Part shown: one piece after another, positions 52,452-60,945 of the stretch | Layout: each line of letters starts with the position of its first letter | How positions within the stretch are numbered: position 1 is the first letter of the stretch | Source: Pelagibius sp. Alg239-R121 | GTDB taxonomy: Bacteria > Pseudomonadota > Alphaproteobacteria > Kiloniellales > Kiloniellaceae | Length of the DNA: 64,000 nucleotides | Direction: 5' to 3' | Assembly: GCF_947331435.1 (NCBI RefSeq) | Contig: NZ_CAMZOF010000001.1 | Location: 1,488,001 to 1,552,000 of the forward strand | Position numbers and translations under genes: made by a program | Notes under the pieces: model-generated | Told to the model about the DNA's origin: nothing | The model's database searches: none | Seen by the model: only the letters and a program-made list of their open reading frames with translations

Positions 52452-53753
52452 TCAGTCTTTTGTTGCGAAGTGTTTGGGCGAGGCCCAGGCCAACCAGGTC
52501 GCAGCCGTCCAGGTAAAGTCACCCCCACCGGCTCCACGGCCCGTGATCGGGCAGAAGTACTCGAAGAATCCGGCGTTCTCGATCAGAGCACCGGTATCAC
52601 CGCGCACCCGTCTGGCCAATTCACTGTAGCCGCGTTCAGCCAAGCCGCGGCCGATCAATTCGTTAACCACGCACCAGGTCGGCCCGCGCCAGTAGCGAAG
52701 CGAGTCGAACTTTGGATGCTCCGGATCGAAGCTGGGCACGCTGTAGCGACAGACTCTTGAGATGCGTTCGAGGCTTTCGATGTTCGACCTTTCGTGATCT
52801 CCATCCTTGAGGCCGGCATAGAGGCTCAAGAAGGAGACGCTTGAGACGCCGTCCGATTGCTCGCCGCTGCGTAAGTCACGGGCGCAGTAGGCTCTGGCCT
52901 GCGGGTTCCAGAGGTAGCCAGCGCCGCCTTCAGCGCGGGCAATCCACGCTTCAATTTCGGATTTTGCGCCGGCCTCACCGAACGCGCCGGCCAATGCCAG
53001 CAAATCCCGGTCGGCGCGCAGCAGAACAAAGGTCAAGCCTGGATCTGCGGCGAAGAAGGGGCCATTCCTGGCGATTTCCCGCGAATCCCATCCGCAATCC
53101 CGCCCGAACTGGATCAGGGCGATATAGCGGTCATAGTCGACCTTGGTGGGCCGCATCTCAGCGTGGATTTGCACTGTGTCACGCCGCTCGTAAGGCTCGA
53201 CTCCGCTGGTGTCGACTTTGGACATTGGCTCATCCCAATCGGGGGAGTTGTCACGCCCCGACTCCCAGGGATGAGCGACGGCGATGACCCCAAGACCATC
53301 CGGATCACGCTGTTCGTGGAACCAGCGGTGCCAGGCCAGAAGTTTCGGGAACAGGGCCCGCGCGCGTGGTTCAGCCGTCTCCTTTGGGCCCGCTTCATAA
53401 AGATCGCGTACAACGGTGGCTGCGACGGGCGGTTGGGAATAGCCCGAACTTGGCGGGGTGGTGCCCGACTGCCAGATCCGTGGCCCCGGAAAGTAATCCG
53501 GATCGTCCCGCCGAAAGATGATATGCGGGACCATGCCGTCCGGCCATTGTGCCTCAAACAGAGTGTCGAGTTCAGTCCAGGCACGGTCCTTGTCAATTTC
53601 ACCAAAACCGCGCGCCGCGAAGGCGGAATCCCAGTTCCACTGGTAGGGATAGAGCCGCGCAGTCGGGACCGTAAAGCCGCCCCTGTCGTTGTCCTGCAGG
53701 ATTTGTCTGGCTTGTGTATCCAACTCCGCGGCGCGGCGTGTATCGATCATCAT
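52452..53753 (-). CDS. MGH1/GH63-like glycoside hydrolase, probable glucosylglycerate/mannosylglycerate hydrolase
   Basis: 433 residues. (alpha/alpha)6-barrel features: RLYPYQWNWDSAFAARGFGE (candidate catalytic Asp), QWPDGMVPHIIF, HPWESGRDNSPDWDEPM, LRYWRGPTWCVVNELIGRGL, and FFEYFCPITGRGAGGGDFTW with the candidate base Glu. The pattern matches the MGH family, which cleaves mannosylglycerate and glucosylglycerate, compatible solutes of halophiles. No signal peptide, so it acts on imported substrate. It is coupled to the upstream permease: ATG 53759 overlaps the permease stop, while ATG 53753 has AAGGG 6 bases upstream. Substrate is an inference from family and operon. Confidence 0.8.
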   Translation of the reverse strand: MMIDTRRAAELDTQARQILQDNDRGGFTVPTARLYPYQWNWDSAFAARGFGEIDKDRAWTELDTLFEAQWPDGMVPHIIFRRDDPDYFPGPRIWQSGTTPPSSGYSQPPVAATVVRDLYEAGPKETAEPRARALFPKLLAWHRWFHEQRDPDGLGVIAVAHPWESGRDNSPDWDEPMSKVDTSGVEPYERRDTVQIHAEMRPTKVDYDRYIALIQFGRDCGWDSREIARNGPFFAADPGLTFVLLRADRDLLALAGAFGEAGAKSEIEAWIARAEGGAGYLWNPQARAYCARDLRSGEQSDGVSSVSFLSLYAGLKDGDHERSNIESLERISRVCRYSVPSFDPEHPKFDSLRYWRGPTWCVVNELIGRGLAERGYSELARRVRGDTGALIENAGFFEYFCPITGRGAGGGDFTWTAATWLAWASPKHFATKD

Positions 53754-53755
53754 GT

Positions 53756-54991
53756 TCATCCCTTGACAGAGCCTGCCGTCAGACCCTGGACCATATAGCG
53801 TTCGAACCACAGGAAGATGCCGAGAATCGGGAGGGTCGCAATGACCGCACCCGCCATCAAGTGCTGGCGCGGCACTTCCGAGGAGTTGAGTGAAACGACT
53901 CCGCGCGAGAGTGTGAAGATGTCCGGATCGTCCAAGAACATGAATGCGAAGAGGAACTCGTTCCAGGCGATCATGAAGACATAGAGCGAAACCGACGCCA
54001 TGGCGGGCAACGACAAGGGCAGGGTGATTTTGATAATCACGCCCAGGCGCGAAAGACCGTCCATCAGACCGGCTTCTTCCAATTCGGCGGGCAGGCCCTG
54101 GAAGTAACCCTGCAGCATATAGAGTGCCACCGGGATCGTGGTTGCCGGATAGATGATCAGCAGGCCGGCCACGGTGTTGCGCAGGCCAAGCTGAGAAAAG
54201 ACCGCGTAAAGCGGAATCACCAGAACAATGGCCGGTACCATGTAGATCAAGAGGATCGAGCGAGACAACACCGATCGGCCCGGAAAGCGTAAACGCGACA
54301 CGGCATAGGCTCCCGGCACGCTGAACAGCAGTGTGAGGATGACGGTTGCGACGGAAACGATCGAGGAGATCAGCAGGTAACGTCCGAAGTTGAACTGCTC
54401 GAAGAGCTCAACATAGGAACGGAACAGTCCGCTGACTCCGCCGGAGAAATCTATTGAGAAGTCGAGCGGATTGGCGAGCAGCGACTGCTGGCTTTTCAGG
54501 CTGGTCATGACAAGGATGTAGAAGGGCAGGGCGACGATGACGGTGAAGGTCACGAAGCCAAAGCCCTTGAAGATCCGGATCAGAATCTTTTCGAAGTCGT
54601 AACGCCGCAGGGCACCGCGTGTTGCATCATAAAGACAAGCCCAGTTGGTGAAGGACACGGTCCCGACGATCAGCATGACCGAAACGATCTGCCAAAAGGG
54701 TGCGACGTCGAGCGGCAGCCCGAAGGGATGCGCGAAACTTGCGGCAAAGAGGATCACCAGCACGACGGCGGCGGAGACAGCACGAACAGCCGGCGTGCGT
54801 TGATCCGGCGTTCGGGCCATCAGCACGAGCGCACCCAGCAGCCCCGCGAGCGCGGCTGCGTTGACCGAGGGTTGGGCGGGCGCGCCCGAGATCAGTGCGA
54901 AAGTCACTCCGATCACGATCATGGCGATGGCGCCCCAGAGCGCGCCGGAGATGACTGCGAGCAGCAGTCCGTTGCGAAGAACAGCCATCAT
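53756..54991 (-). CDS. Sugar ABC transporter permease, MalG type, with extra N-terminal membrane segments
   Basis: 411 residues. The C-terminal 280 residues form the normal MalG-like core (VTFTVIVALPFYILVMTSLK, LISSIVSVATVILTLLFSVP, EEAGLMDGLSRLGVIIKITL as the EAA loop, YMVQGLTAGSVKG tail). About 130 additional residues at the N-terminus contain around four further hydrophobic segments (GLLLAVISGALWGAIAMIVI, AALAGLLGALVLMA, VVLVILFAASFAHPFG), unusual for this family. The start overlaps the upstream permease stop (ATGATG/TGA), so translation is coupled. Confidence 0.85.
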   Translation of the reverse strand: MMAVLRNGLLLAVISGALWGAIAMIVIGVTFALISGAPAQPSVNAAALAGLLGALVLMARTPDQRTPAVRAVSAAVVLVILFAASFAHPFGLPLDVAPFWQIVSVMLIVGTVSFTNWACLYDATRGALRRYDFEKILIRIFKGFGFVTFTVIVALPFYILVMTSLKSQQSLLANPLDFSIDFSGGVSGLFRSYVELFEQFNFGRYLLISSIVSVATVILTLLFSVPGAYAVSRLRFPGRSVLSRSILLIYMVPAIVLVIPLYAVFSQLGLRNTVAGLLIIYPATTIPVALYMLQGYFQGLPAELEEAGLMDGLSRLGVIIKITLPLSLPAMASVSLYVFMIAWNEFLFAFMFLDDPDIFTLSRGVVSLNSSEVPRQHLMAGAVIATLPILGIFLWFERYMVQGLTAGSVKG

Positions 54992-56280
54992 CCTTCGTCC
55001 TTTGGCGAGAAGCGGAAGTAGATAATCGAGAAGGTGAAGAGAACCACGAAGACGACGACAGCGACTGCTGCACCCGCGCCGAGATTGGCCAGTGCAAAGC
55101 CTTGCTCGTAAACGTCAACGGTCAGGGTGCGCGTACCAGCGCCGCCGCCGGTCAGCAGGAAGATGTCGTCGAACTTGTTGAAGGTCCAGATGAAGCGCAG
55201 CAGGAACAGGACGGAAAGGATGCCGGCGAGCTGCGGCAATGAGAGGTACCAGAACTGCTGCAGCGGCGTGGCGCCGTCCATCTCGGCAGCCTCGTACATG
55301 TCGCCACTGATCGACTGCATGCGCGCCAGGATGAAGAGAAACGACAGCGGGAAGTAACGCCAGGCCTCGAAAGCGATCACCGTGGTCAGTGCCAGAGGGA
55401 AGGTGAATTCCAGCCCAAGTAACGTGAAGCTCGCTTCGCGTTGGCCGAAGAAATTGATCGGACCCCCGGCTGCGCCCATCTGCTGTAGGATCGCGTTAAG
55501 GGCGCCGGAGAAGGGGTCGAGCAGAACCACCCAGGTAAAGGCGACGGCGATGACCGGCGCCACATAGGGGAAGAGGAAGAGGCCACGCAAAAGAGCCCGC
55601 CCCCGGAAAGCCTGATTCATCAACAGGGCTGCGAAAAGACCGAGGACGAGTGCGCCGCCGGTTCCGAAGACCGTGTAGTAGATGGTGACCTTCAGCACAC
55701 TCCAGAATTCAGAAGCTTCGAAAACCTTACGGAAGTTGTCGAGCGTCAGTTCAGTGTTTGTGAGGATGTTTTCCGAATCTCCGGTCATCACCGGCTTGCT
55801 GTCTTTGGGATTAGTTTTCGATGCCAAATAGGCTTCATCAACGGTGACCTCAATCTTCAGTCGCTCGCGAAAACCGCCTTCGATGTTGCCCAGGTCGCAG
55901 CGCAGGTTTTGGCCGGTAATCGCACAGCGTGGATCAAGCTTGACGGGTGTCAGGCCATCAACCCAGCTGTCCGTCATAATCACATCGGTGATGGCCCTCT
56001 CCCGCGACGAGTTGCGCAAGCGATATTCAATCCTGATCCGATCACCGGCAGCCGTTGCATCGCCGCGGACCCGTTCGCTGGCTACCGGAGTCGGTGGCCG
56101 CAGGTCACCCAGTTGCACCGGCTTGAAGCTGATCCAGAAATTCGCGATCAGCGGGATTAGGACAATGGTTGCGACGATCAGAAAGGTCGGCGCCAGCATG
56201 CCGTAAGCCAAGCGCGCTTCACGCCGTTGCATTGGTCCGACCCCCTTGGGCGGTCCGACTGCCGTTTCAATGCTGCTCAT
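54988..56280 (-). CDS. Sugar ABC transporter permease, MalF type, with DUF11-like periplasmic insertion
   Basis: 430 residues from ATG 56280 (AAGGAG upstream). TM1 is about 29-51. Residues 55-178 are an inserted hydrophilic region with a beta-sandwich character (RIRIEYRLRNSSRERAITDV, VDGLTPVKLDPRCAITG, CDLGNIEGGFRERLKIEVTV) resembling DUF11/conserved-repeat domains, with two Cys (119 and 128) that could pair. The remaining membrane core has five segments and the EAA loop EAAEMDGATPLQQFWYLSLP. The insertion would face the periplasm next to the binding protein. Typical MalF homologues of non-enteric bacteria lack it. Confidence 0.88.
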   Translation of the reverse strand: MSSIETAVGPPKGVGPMQRREARLAYGMLAPTFLIVATIVLIPLIANFWISFKPVQLGDLRPPTPVASERVRGDATAAGDRIRIEYRLRNSSRERAITDVIMTDSWVDGLTPVKLDPRCAITGQNLRCDLGNIEGGFRERLKIEVTVDEAYLASKTNPKDSKPVMTGDSENILTNTELTLDNFRKVFEASEFWSVLKVTIYYTVFGTGGALVLGLFAALLMNQAFRGRALLRGLFLFPYVAPVIAVAFTWVVLLDPFSGALNAILQQMGAAGGPINFFGQREASFTLLGLEFTFPLALTTVIAFEAWRYFPLSFLFILARMQSISGDMYEAAEMDGATPLQQFWYLSLPQLAGILSVLFLLRFIWTFNKFDDIFLLTGGGAGTRTLTVDVYEQGFALANLGAGAAVAVVVFVVLFTFSIIYFRFSPKDEG

Positions 56281-56330
56281 GACGCACTGCTCCTTTTCGA
56301 AAAGAAAAGACGCGTTAGAGAAAGGACGAT

Positions 56331-56358
56331 CCGTGGCGCGCCGATTTTTCGGCGCCCA
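56331..56358 (-). other. Intercistronic hairpin between binding protein and permease genes
   Basis: Short inverted repeat (GGCG..CCGA with TCGGCGCC, 2-base bulge, 4-base loop at 56345-56348) in the 160-base gap after the binding-protein stop. No T-run. Such hairpins often protect the 5' message and raise binding-protein levels. Confidence 0.4.
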
Positions 56359-56439
56359 TGCAATCAATCTGGAGAAAAGAGGGGACCCGGGAGGCCGGGC
56401 CGCCCATTACGTTCACTCCTTCGGGCGAGGCCGCGTGAC

Positions 56440-57819
56440 CTATTCGATCCGCGCTAGCTCCTCGTTTATCTTGGCGACGGTCGCGGCCGCGTCCCGTTCG
56501 CCCTCGATGTATTCGCGGACCGCACGGTTGATGACCTGAGAATTGATCATCTTGGACGCCAGGGAGAGTTGCTTGTCGGCGACACCCCAGCGATTGGCGG
56601 TCTCCAATCCGGCGACGATGGTCTCGACGACTTCGGCGGGATAGAGCTCGCTCAGCGGTGCCTTGCGGTCCACACCGACCGGCAGAGCTGACCAGGCTTT
56701 GATGAATTTTGCCGGGTCGTTGCTGTCGCCCCGGCGGATCGGGAACTTACCTTCAGGCGCCAGAGAGAGGGTGCCGGTGTAACCTTCGTCCATGGAGAAT
56801 TTTACGAACTCGATGGCAGGGTCGGTGTCTGCGTCCGCGGTGATTCCGAGATAACGGATATCCGCCCAGGCCGCGCCTTTTGGATTGGACGGCCCGGCGA
56901 AAGTGGTTACGACCGCAGTTTTTCCCGCTAATTCGCGCGACGTCGGATCATCATTGATGGTTGGCGGCGCGCTGTCGCGCAGGCCCGCGAGCTCATCGAG
57001 GATGAAGGGAGACCAGATGATCATTGCCGCTTTGCCTGCGAAATAGATTTCGCGTGACTGTTTCCAGTAAAGTTCACCCGGAGGCGAAGCTTTTGCGATG
57101 GTCTTGTAAAAATCCAGGACTTCGATGGTTGCCGCTTCATCCAATGGCGCGAAGCCCTTTTCACCGACCGGCGAAACACCGTTGGCCAGGAAAACATGTT
57201 CCAGGACCTGGCTCATGAAGTTTTCGTCGACCTTGGTCGCGGCTACGAAGCCGAACATTTCCGGCGGATTGTGTAGTGCCTCGACGGCCTTGGAGATGTT
57301 GGTGAAGGTGGTTGGCGCCGCAAGTCCTTTGGCCTCGAAAAGATCTTTGCGGTAGACGATCATCTGGGTCCAGCCGTCGACCGGCACTGCGGCAAAGCCG
57401 TCGTCGACGGCAGCCATCTGCAGGGCGCCGGGCGCGAAGGTCGCAGCCCCCAGATCCTCGACTACGTCCGAGGCTGCATCGCCATCCAGGATGCCCGCTT
57501 CGGTCCAGGGCAAAACGTATTGCAGAGTATGGTAGATGACGTCCGGCAGATCGCCGGCGGCAAAGGCTGCGGTTGCCCGGGTGCCCAGATCTTTCTCGGT
57601 CACCGGAATTACCCGCACCTCGATACCTGTCTTGGCCTTGAAGTCGGCGGCAATCTGCTCCTGACGTGCCAGCCGCTCCGGTTGTTCCTCCGTTGTCCAG
57701 AAACGCAGTGTCTCAGCGGCCAGGGCTTGACCGCCGATGCTTAGCGCGATGGCAGCGGTTGCCAGCAGCCGGGCCGATTTCTTCAAAGCCAAAGGTTTTG
57801 TCCAGCTCGCGGTTTTCAT
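56440..57819 (-). CDS. Extracellular sugar-binding protein (family 1 SBP) of the ABC importer
   Basis: 459 residues from ATG 57819, preceded by GGGAGGA about 6 bases away. Signal peptide (KSARLLATAAIALSIGGQALA). Mature start ETLRFWTTEEQPERLARQEQ and DFKAKTGIEVRVIPVTEKDL are typical of MalE-like carbohydrate binding proteins. It delivers substrate to the two permeases encoded next. LacI-type regulator gene lies 90 bases upstream in the same direction, so the operon is probably read from the regulator's promoter as well. Confidence 0.9.
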   Translation of the reverse strand: MKTASWTKPLALKKSARLLATAAIALSIGGQALAAETLRFWTTEEQPERLARQEQIAADFKAKTGIEVRVIPVTEKDLGTRATAAFAAGDLPDVIYHTLQYVLPWTEAGILDGDAASDVVEDLGAATFAPGALQMAAVDDGFAAVPVDGWTQMIVYRKDLFEAKGLAAPTTFTNISKAVEALHNPPEMFGFVAATKVDENFMSQVLEHVFLANGVSPVGEKGFAPLDEAATIEVLDFYKTIAKASPPGELYWKQSREIYFAGKAAMIIWSPFILDELAGLRDSAPPTINDDPTSRELAGKTAVVTTFAGPSNPKGAAWADIRYLGITADADTDPAIEFVKFSMDEGYTGTLSLAPEGKFPIRRGDSNDPAKFIKAWSALPVGVDRKAPLSELYPAEVVETIVAGLETANRWGVADKQLSLASKMINSQVINRAVREYIEGERDAAATVAKINEELARIE

Positions 57820-57852
57820 ATCCGTCCTCCCTCGTTGAGCGGCCCTGTTTAC

Positions 57853-57882
57853 AGCCGCCAAGTTGTTAGCCGCCAAGATGTT
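57853..57882 (-). repeat. Two tandem 15-base repeats in the binding-protein leader
   Basis: AGCCGCCAAGTTGTT (57853-57867) is followed directly by AGCCGCCAAGATGTT (57868-57882), differing at one base. It lies between the lacI-type stop and the binding-protein start. May be a simple duplication or a binding site. Confidence 0.5.
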
Positions 57883-57909
57883 AACCGTCGTGTTTTGGGC
57901 TGCCTGCTT

Positions 57910-59004
57910 TCAAGATGCGGCGTTGCCTGCGACCAGCCGTGCGAGATCCCGTGACGTCAGCGCAGGCGGTCCGTCGGACGCGCGTTTCAGCAGCTTCGCC
58001 TGTTTCATGACCTGTCGGGTCGCCGGGTCGGCGCCCTCGATCACGTCGAGCAGCATGTCGGCGACCTGCGCGCCGTGATCTCCGCCCGACTGATCGAAAG
58101 TTGTCAGTTGCGGTTCGATGTAGCCGCCGAACGGCAGGCCGTCGTATCCGATAATCGTCACGTCGCGTCCGACGCTCAGACCAAACGACTTGACCGCGGT
58201 GTAGGCGCCGACCGCCAGCAGATCGACGGCACAAACAATGGTTGTCGGTGGATCGGGCAGTTGCAGAAGGCGCCTGGCAATTTCTTCGCCGCTCTCGATA
58301 TCCAGGCTCGGCGCGGTATGAACCGGCGCCGCCGCAGAGGCGATGCCTGCGGCCGTGATGCCGCGCAGGAAGCCCTTCAAGCGCAGCCGGGCGAAATTCA
58401 TATGCGGCGGAGCTGCGATGTGCGCGATGTTTCGATGGCCTTGCTGAGCGGCCAGCTTGACGGCCTCGAAGAAGGCCGCCTCGTTGTCGATATCGAACCA
58501 GGCGTAATCGTCGGGCGCATCGGTGCGTCCATGCGCGACGAAGGGAACGCCCGCTTCGCGCAAGAATTCTATACGGGGGTCGTGGGTCTCGGTCCGGCTC
58601 AGGATGAAACCATCTACCTTGCGGGCTTCGATTAAACGTCGATAGACGTCGACGGCTTCCTGGGTCGAGCCCGCTGTCGAGACCAGAAGGTCCCGGTTGC
58701 GGGCGTTCAGGCTACGAGATACGCCATCCAGAAACTCCGAGAGAAAAGGATCGTAGAGGGCCGGGGTGCCACGCACGATGACGATGCCGACTGATTCGAC
58801 CCGGCCGCGTTTCAAGCCGCGCGCGAGCGGATCAGGCGCGTAACCGAGGTCGCGGGCTGCAGTTTCGATCTTTGCCCGGGTCTTTGCGCTGACGTCGCTG
58901 TAGCCGCCGAGGGCGCGTGAGACTGTCGATTTGGACAGCCCAAGCGTCTCGGAAAATTCCTTGAGCGTCAGTTTTCCCTTTTTGAGGGCCACTTGATCAT
59001 CCAT
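57910..59004 (-). CDS. LacI family transcriptional repressor
   Basis: 364 residues from ATG 59004. HTH: LTLKEFSETLGLSKSTVSRA followed by the hinge ARGLKRGRVESVGIVI. The effector domain is a periplasmic-binding-type fold (VDGFILSRTETHDPRIEFLR, FVAHGRTDAPDDYAWFDIDN, GHRNIAHIAAPPHMNFARLR, IGYDGLPFGGYIEPQLTTFD). The perfect palindrome CAAAACCGGTTTTG lies 25 bases upstream of the start, with a second AAACCGGTTT about 280 bases further, indicating autoregulation and control of the downstream importer operon. Inducer probably the imported sugar or glycoside. A TTG start at 59031 would overlap the operator and is unlikely. Confidence 0.9.
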   Translation of the reverse strand: MDDQVALKKGKLTLKEFSETLGLSKSTVSRALGGYSDVSAKTRAKIETAARDLGYAPDPLARGLKRGRVESVGIVIVRGTPALYDPFLSEFLDGVSRSLNARNRDLLVSTAGSTQEAVDVYRRLIEARKVDGFILSRTETHDPRIEFLREAGVPFVAHGRTDAPDDYAWFDIDNEAAFFEAVKLAAQQGHRNIAHIAAPPHMNFARLRLKGFLRGITAAGIASAAAPVHTAPSLDIESGEEIARRLLQLPDPPTTIVCAVDLLAVGAYTAVKSFGLSVGRDVTIIGYDGLPFGGYIEPQLTTFDQSGGDHGAQVADMLLDVIEGADPATRQVMKQAKLLKRASDGPPALTSRDLARLVAGNAAS

Positions 59005-59028
59005 CCCTATGGCTTCGATTTTTGTATC

Positions 59029-59042
59029 CAAAACCGGTTTTG
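59029..59042. promoter_or_regulatory. LacI-type operator, site 1
   Basis: Perfect 14-base palindrome CAAAACCGGTTTTG with a central CCGG, close to the consensus of sugar-responsive LacI repressors. It lies 25 bases upstream of the regulator's start codon, where a bound repressor would block transcription of the regulator-importer operon. Confidence 0.75.
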
Positions 59043-59318
59043 TTTTTTCTATTTCTGCACCTGATCGTAAATTTTGTCAAGAGATGCTTTTTTGGAGTTA
59101 GTAGAAAATAATATAAATCAATAAGATAATAAGAATTTGATTGCGACGAAGTGGAATGTTCTGCCATTGACACCTGATTGATCGATGCTTGTGATGGACA
59201 AATCAGGCGAAAATCGTCGTTATTTTGCCTTCAACTGCCCAGTTTCACTGCCCAAAGTTTTTGCGAAAGCGAATAAAAACTCATTGTTAGAGGATAAAAT
59301 TGGCTATTTTGCGCAATT

Positions 59319-59328
59319 AAACCGGTTT
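59319..59328. promoter_or_regulatory. LacI-type operator, site 2
   Basis: Perfect 10-base palindrome AAACCGGTTT sharing the core of site 1, in the same intergenic region. Two spaced sites would allow loop formation, but site 2 could also lie near the photolyase side. Confidence 0.55.
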
Positions 59329-59495
59329 TGATGTATTTTCGAAATGCGATGTAATTCCCTGAGCATTCAGCCAAAATGTGCGAGATGCTCAACTTGTATG
59401 ATCCAGTTGCGGCAAATGACCGTAACAAAGCTTATAATTTCAGCCTGAAGCGGCAACTCGAATGCCTGTTCCGATTTTCTAGAACGCAGTAATTT

Positions 59496-60935
59496 ATGAC
59501 CACGATCGTCTGGTTTAGACAGGATCTGAGACTTGCCGATAATCCGGCGTTTTTTCAGGCAGTACAGCGGGGCAGGGTTTTACCGGTCTTCATCCTCGAT
59601 ACAGCGGTCGCGCCGGGTACCTCTGCAGCGCTGGGTGGCGCCGGGCGCTGGTGGTTGCATCACAGCTTGAAAGTCCTCGTAGGGGCGCTTGGCGGGATGA
59701 CGCTGCTGCGGGGGGACACTGCCGATCAGCTGGAGAGGGTTATCAAGGCGGCAGGGGCAAACGCGGTTTACTGGAATCGCTGTTATGAGCCAAAAGCCAT
59801 CGCACGCGATAAGGACATCAAGGCAAAGTTACGCCGACAAGGTATCGAGGTGCGCAGCTTCAATGCCGGCCTTCTTCACGAGCCCTGGGAACTGACGACC
59901 CAGGCTGGCGCGCCTTTCAAGGTTTATTCGCCTTACTGGCGGGCTGCACTCAAACGCCCTGTCGAGGCGCCGCTGCCACTGCCCGAAAACATAACGATTG
60001 CGGAATGCGCCCTCGGGGACAGGCTCGAAGACTGGGCGCTTCAACCGCAGGCTCCGAACTGGGCCACCGGCTGGGAGAGTCTTTGGCAGCCCGGTGAAGC
60101 CGGGGCACGGGAGCGGTTAGAAAGCTTCCTGGACAACGGCTTAAAGGGTTACGGCAATCTGCGGGACCGGCCCGATTTGCCGAATGTCTCCCGCCTTTCG
60201 CCGCATCTGCATTTCGGCGAGATCTCGCCGCGTCAGATCTGGGTCAGGACCCGGCATTTGGAAGCGCAAAAGCCCGAAACCGCGACGGACGCAGGTAAGT
60301 TCCTGAGTGAGATCGGCTGGCGTGAATTCGCTCACCATCTGCTCTATCACTTCCCCAGCCTGCCGAGCAAAAACTGGCGCTCTTCCTTCGACCACTACCC
60401 TTGGCGTGAGAGTGCGGAGGACCTCAAAGCCTGGCAGCACGGCATGACCGGATATCCCATTGTGGACGCCGGCATGCGGGAACTCTGGCAGACCGGCTAC
60501 ATGCACAACCGGGTGCGGATGGTGGTCGCCAGTTTTCTAGTCAAGCATCTCCGGCTGCATTGGAGTCATGGCGAAGCCTGGTTCCGCGATACCTTGTTGG
60601 ATGCGGACCTCGCCAACAATTCCGCGAGTTGGCAGTGGGTTGCGGGCAGCGGCGCGGATGCCGCACCCTACTTCCGCATCTTCAACCCCATGACCCAGGG
60701 CCGGAAATTCGATCCTGATGGCGCCTACGTCCGGCGCTTTTGTCCGGAGTTGTCAAAGCTTGGCAACAATGCCGTCCATGCGCCCTTCGAACTGACGGAC
60801 ATCGAACTTGCCGGCGCCGGGATCACGCTCGGCAGCGATTATCCCAGACCAATCGTCGATCATGTCACAGCACGTGCTGCGGCACTGGCGGGCTATGAGG
60901 CCGTCAAGGCGGCGAGTGCAGCCGCCACGCCGTGA
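59496..60935 (+). CDS. phrB: Deoxyribodipyrimidine photolyase, class I
   Basis: 479 residues. N-terminal antenna-binding Rossmann domain (TTIVWFRQDLRLADNPAF). The FAD-binding half shows RLSPHLHFGEISPRQIW, ALRW-region SEIGWREFAHHLLYHFP, GYPIVDAGMRELWQTGYMHN, DLANNSASWQWVAGSGADAA and PYFRIFNPMTQGRKFDPDG, all family-typical. It repairs UV-induced cyclobutane dimers using blue light. Start ATG 59496 has no strong ribosome binding site. The stop is 10 bases from that of convergent hemN. Confidence 0.93.
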   Translation: MTTIVWFRQDLRLADNPAFFQAVQRGRVLPVFILDTAVAPGTSAALGGAGRWWLHHSLKVLVGALGGMTLLRGDTADQLERVIKAAGANAVYWNRCYEPKAIARDKDIKAKLRRQGIEVRSFNAGLLHEPWELTTQAGAPFKVYSPYWRAALKRPVEAPLPLPENITIAECALGDRLEDWALQPQAPNWATGWESLWQPGEAGARERLESFLDNGLKGYGNLRDRPDLPNVSRLSPHLHFGEISPRQIWVRTRHLEAQKPETATDAGKFLSEIGWREFAHHLLYHFPSLPSKNWRSSFDHYPWRESAEDLKAWQHGMTGYPIVDAGMRELWQTGYMHNRVRMVVASFLVKHLRLHWSHGEAWFRDTLLDADLANNSASWQWVAGSGADAAPYFRIFNPMTQGRKFDPDGAYVRRFCPELSKLGNNAVHAPFELTDIELAGAGITLGSDYPRPIVDHVTARAAALAGYEAVKAASAAATP

Positions 60936-60945
60936 CCGGGCTGGA

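Larger units (their letters stand above)
59005..59495. promoter_or_regulatory. AT-rich divergent region between LacI gene and photolyase gene
   Basis: 491 bases, strongly AT-rich from 59040 to 59400, with no convincing gene; a minus-strand open frame at 59231-59428 has no recognisable features. It contains the two LacI-type operators listed separately, and the promoters of the importer operon and of the photolyase gene. Confidence 0.5.
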
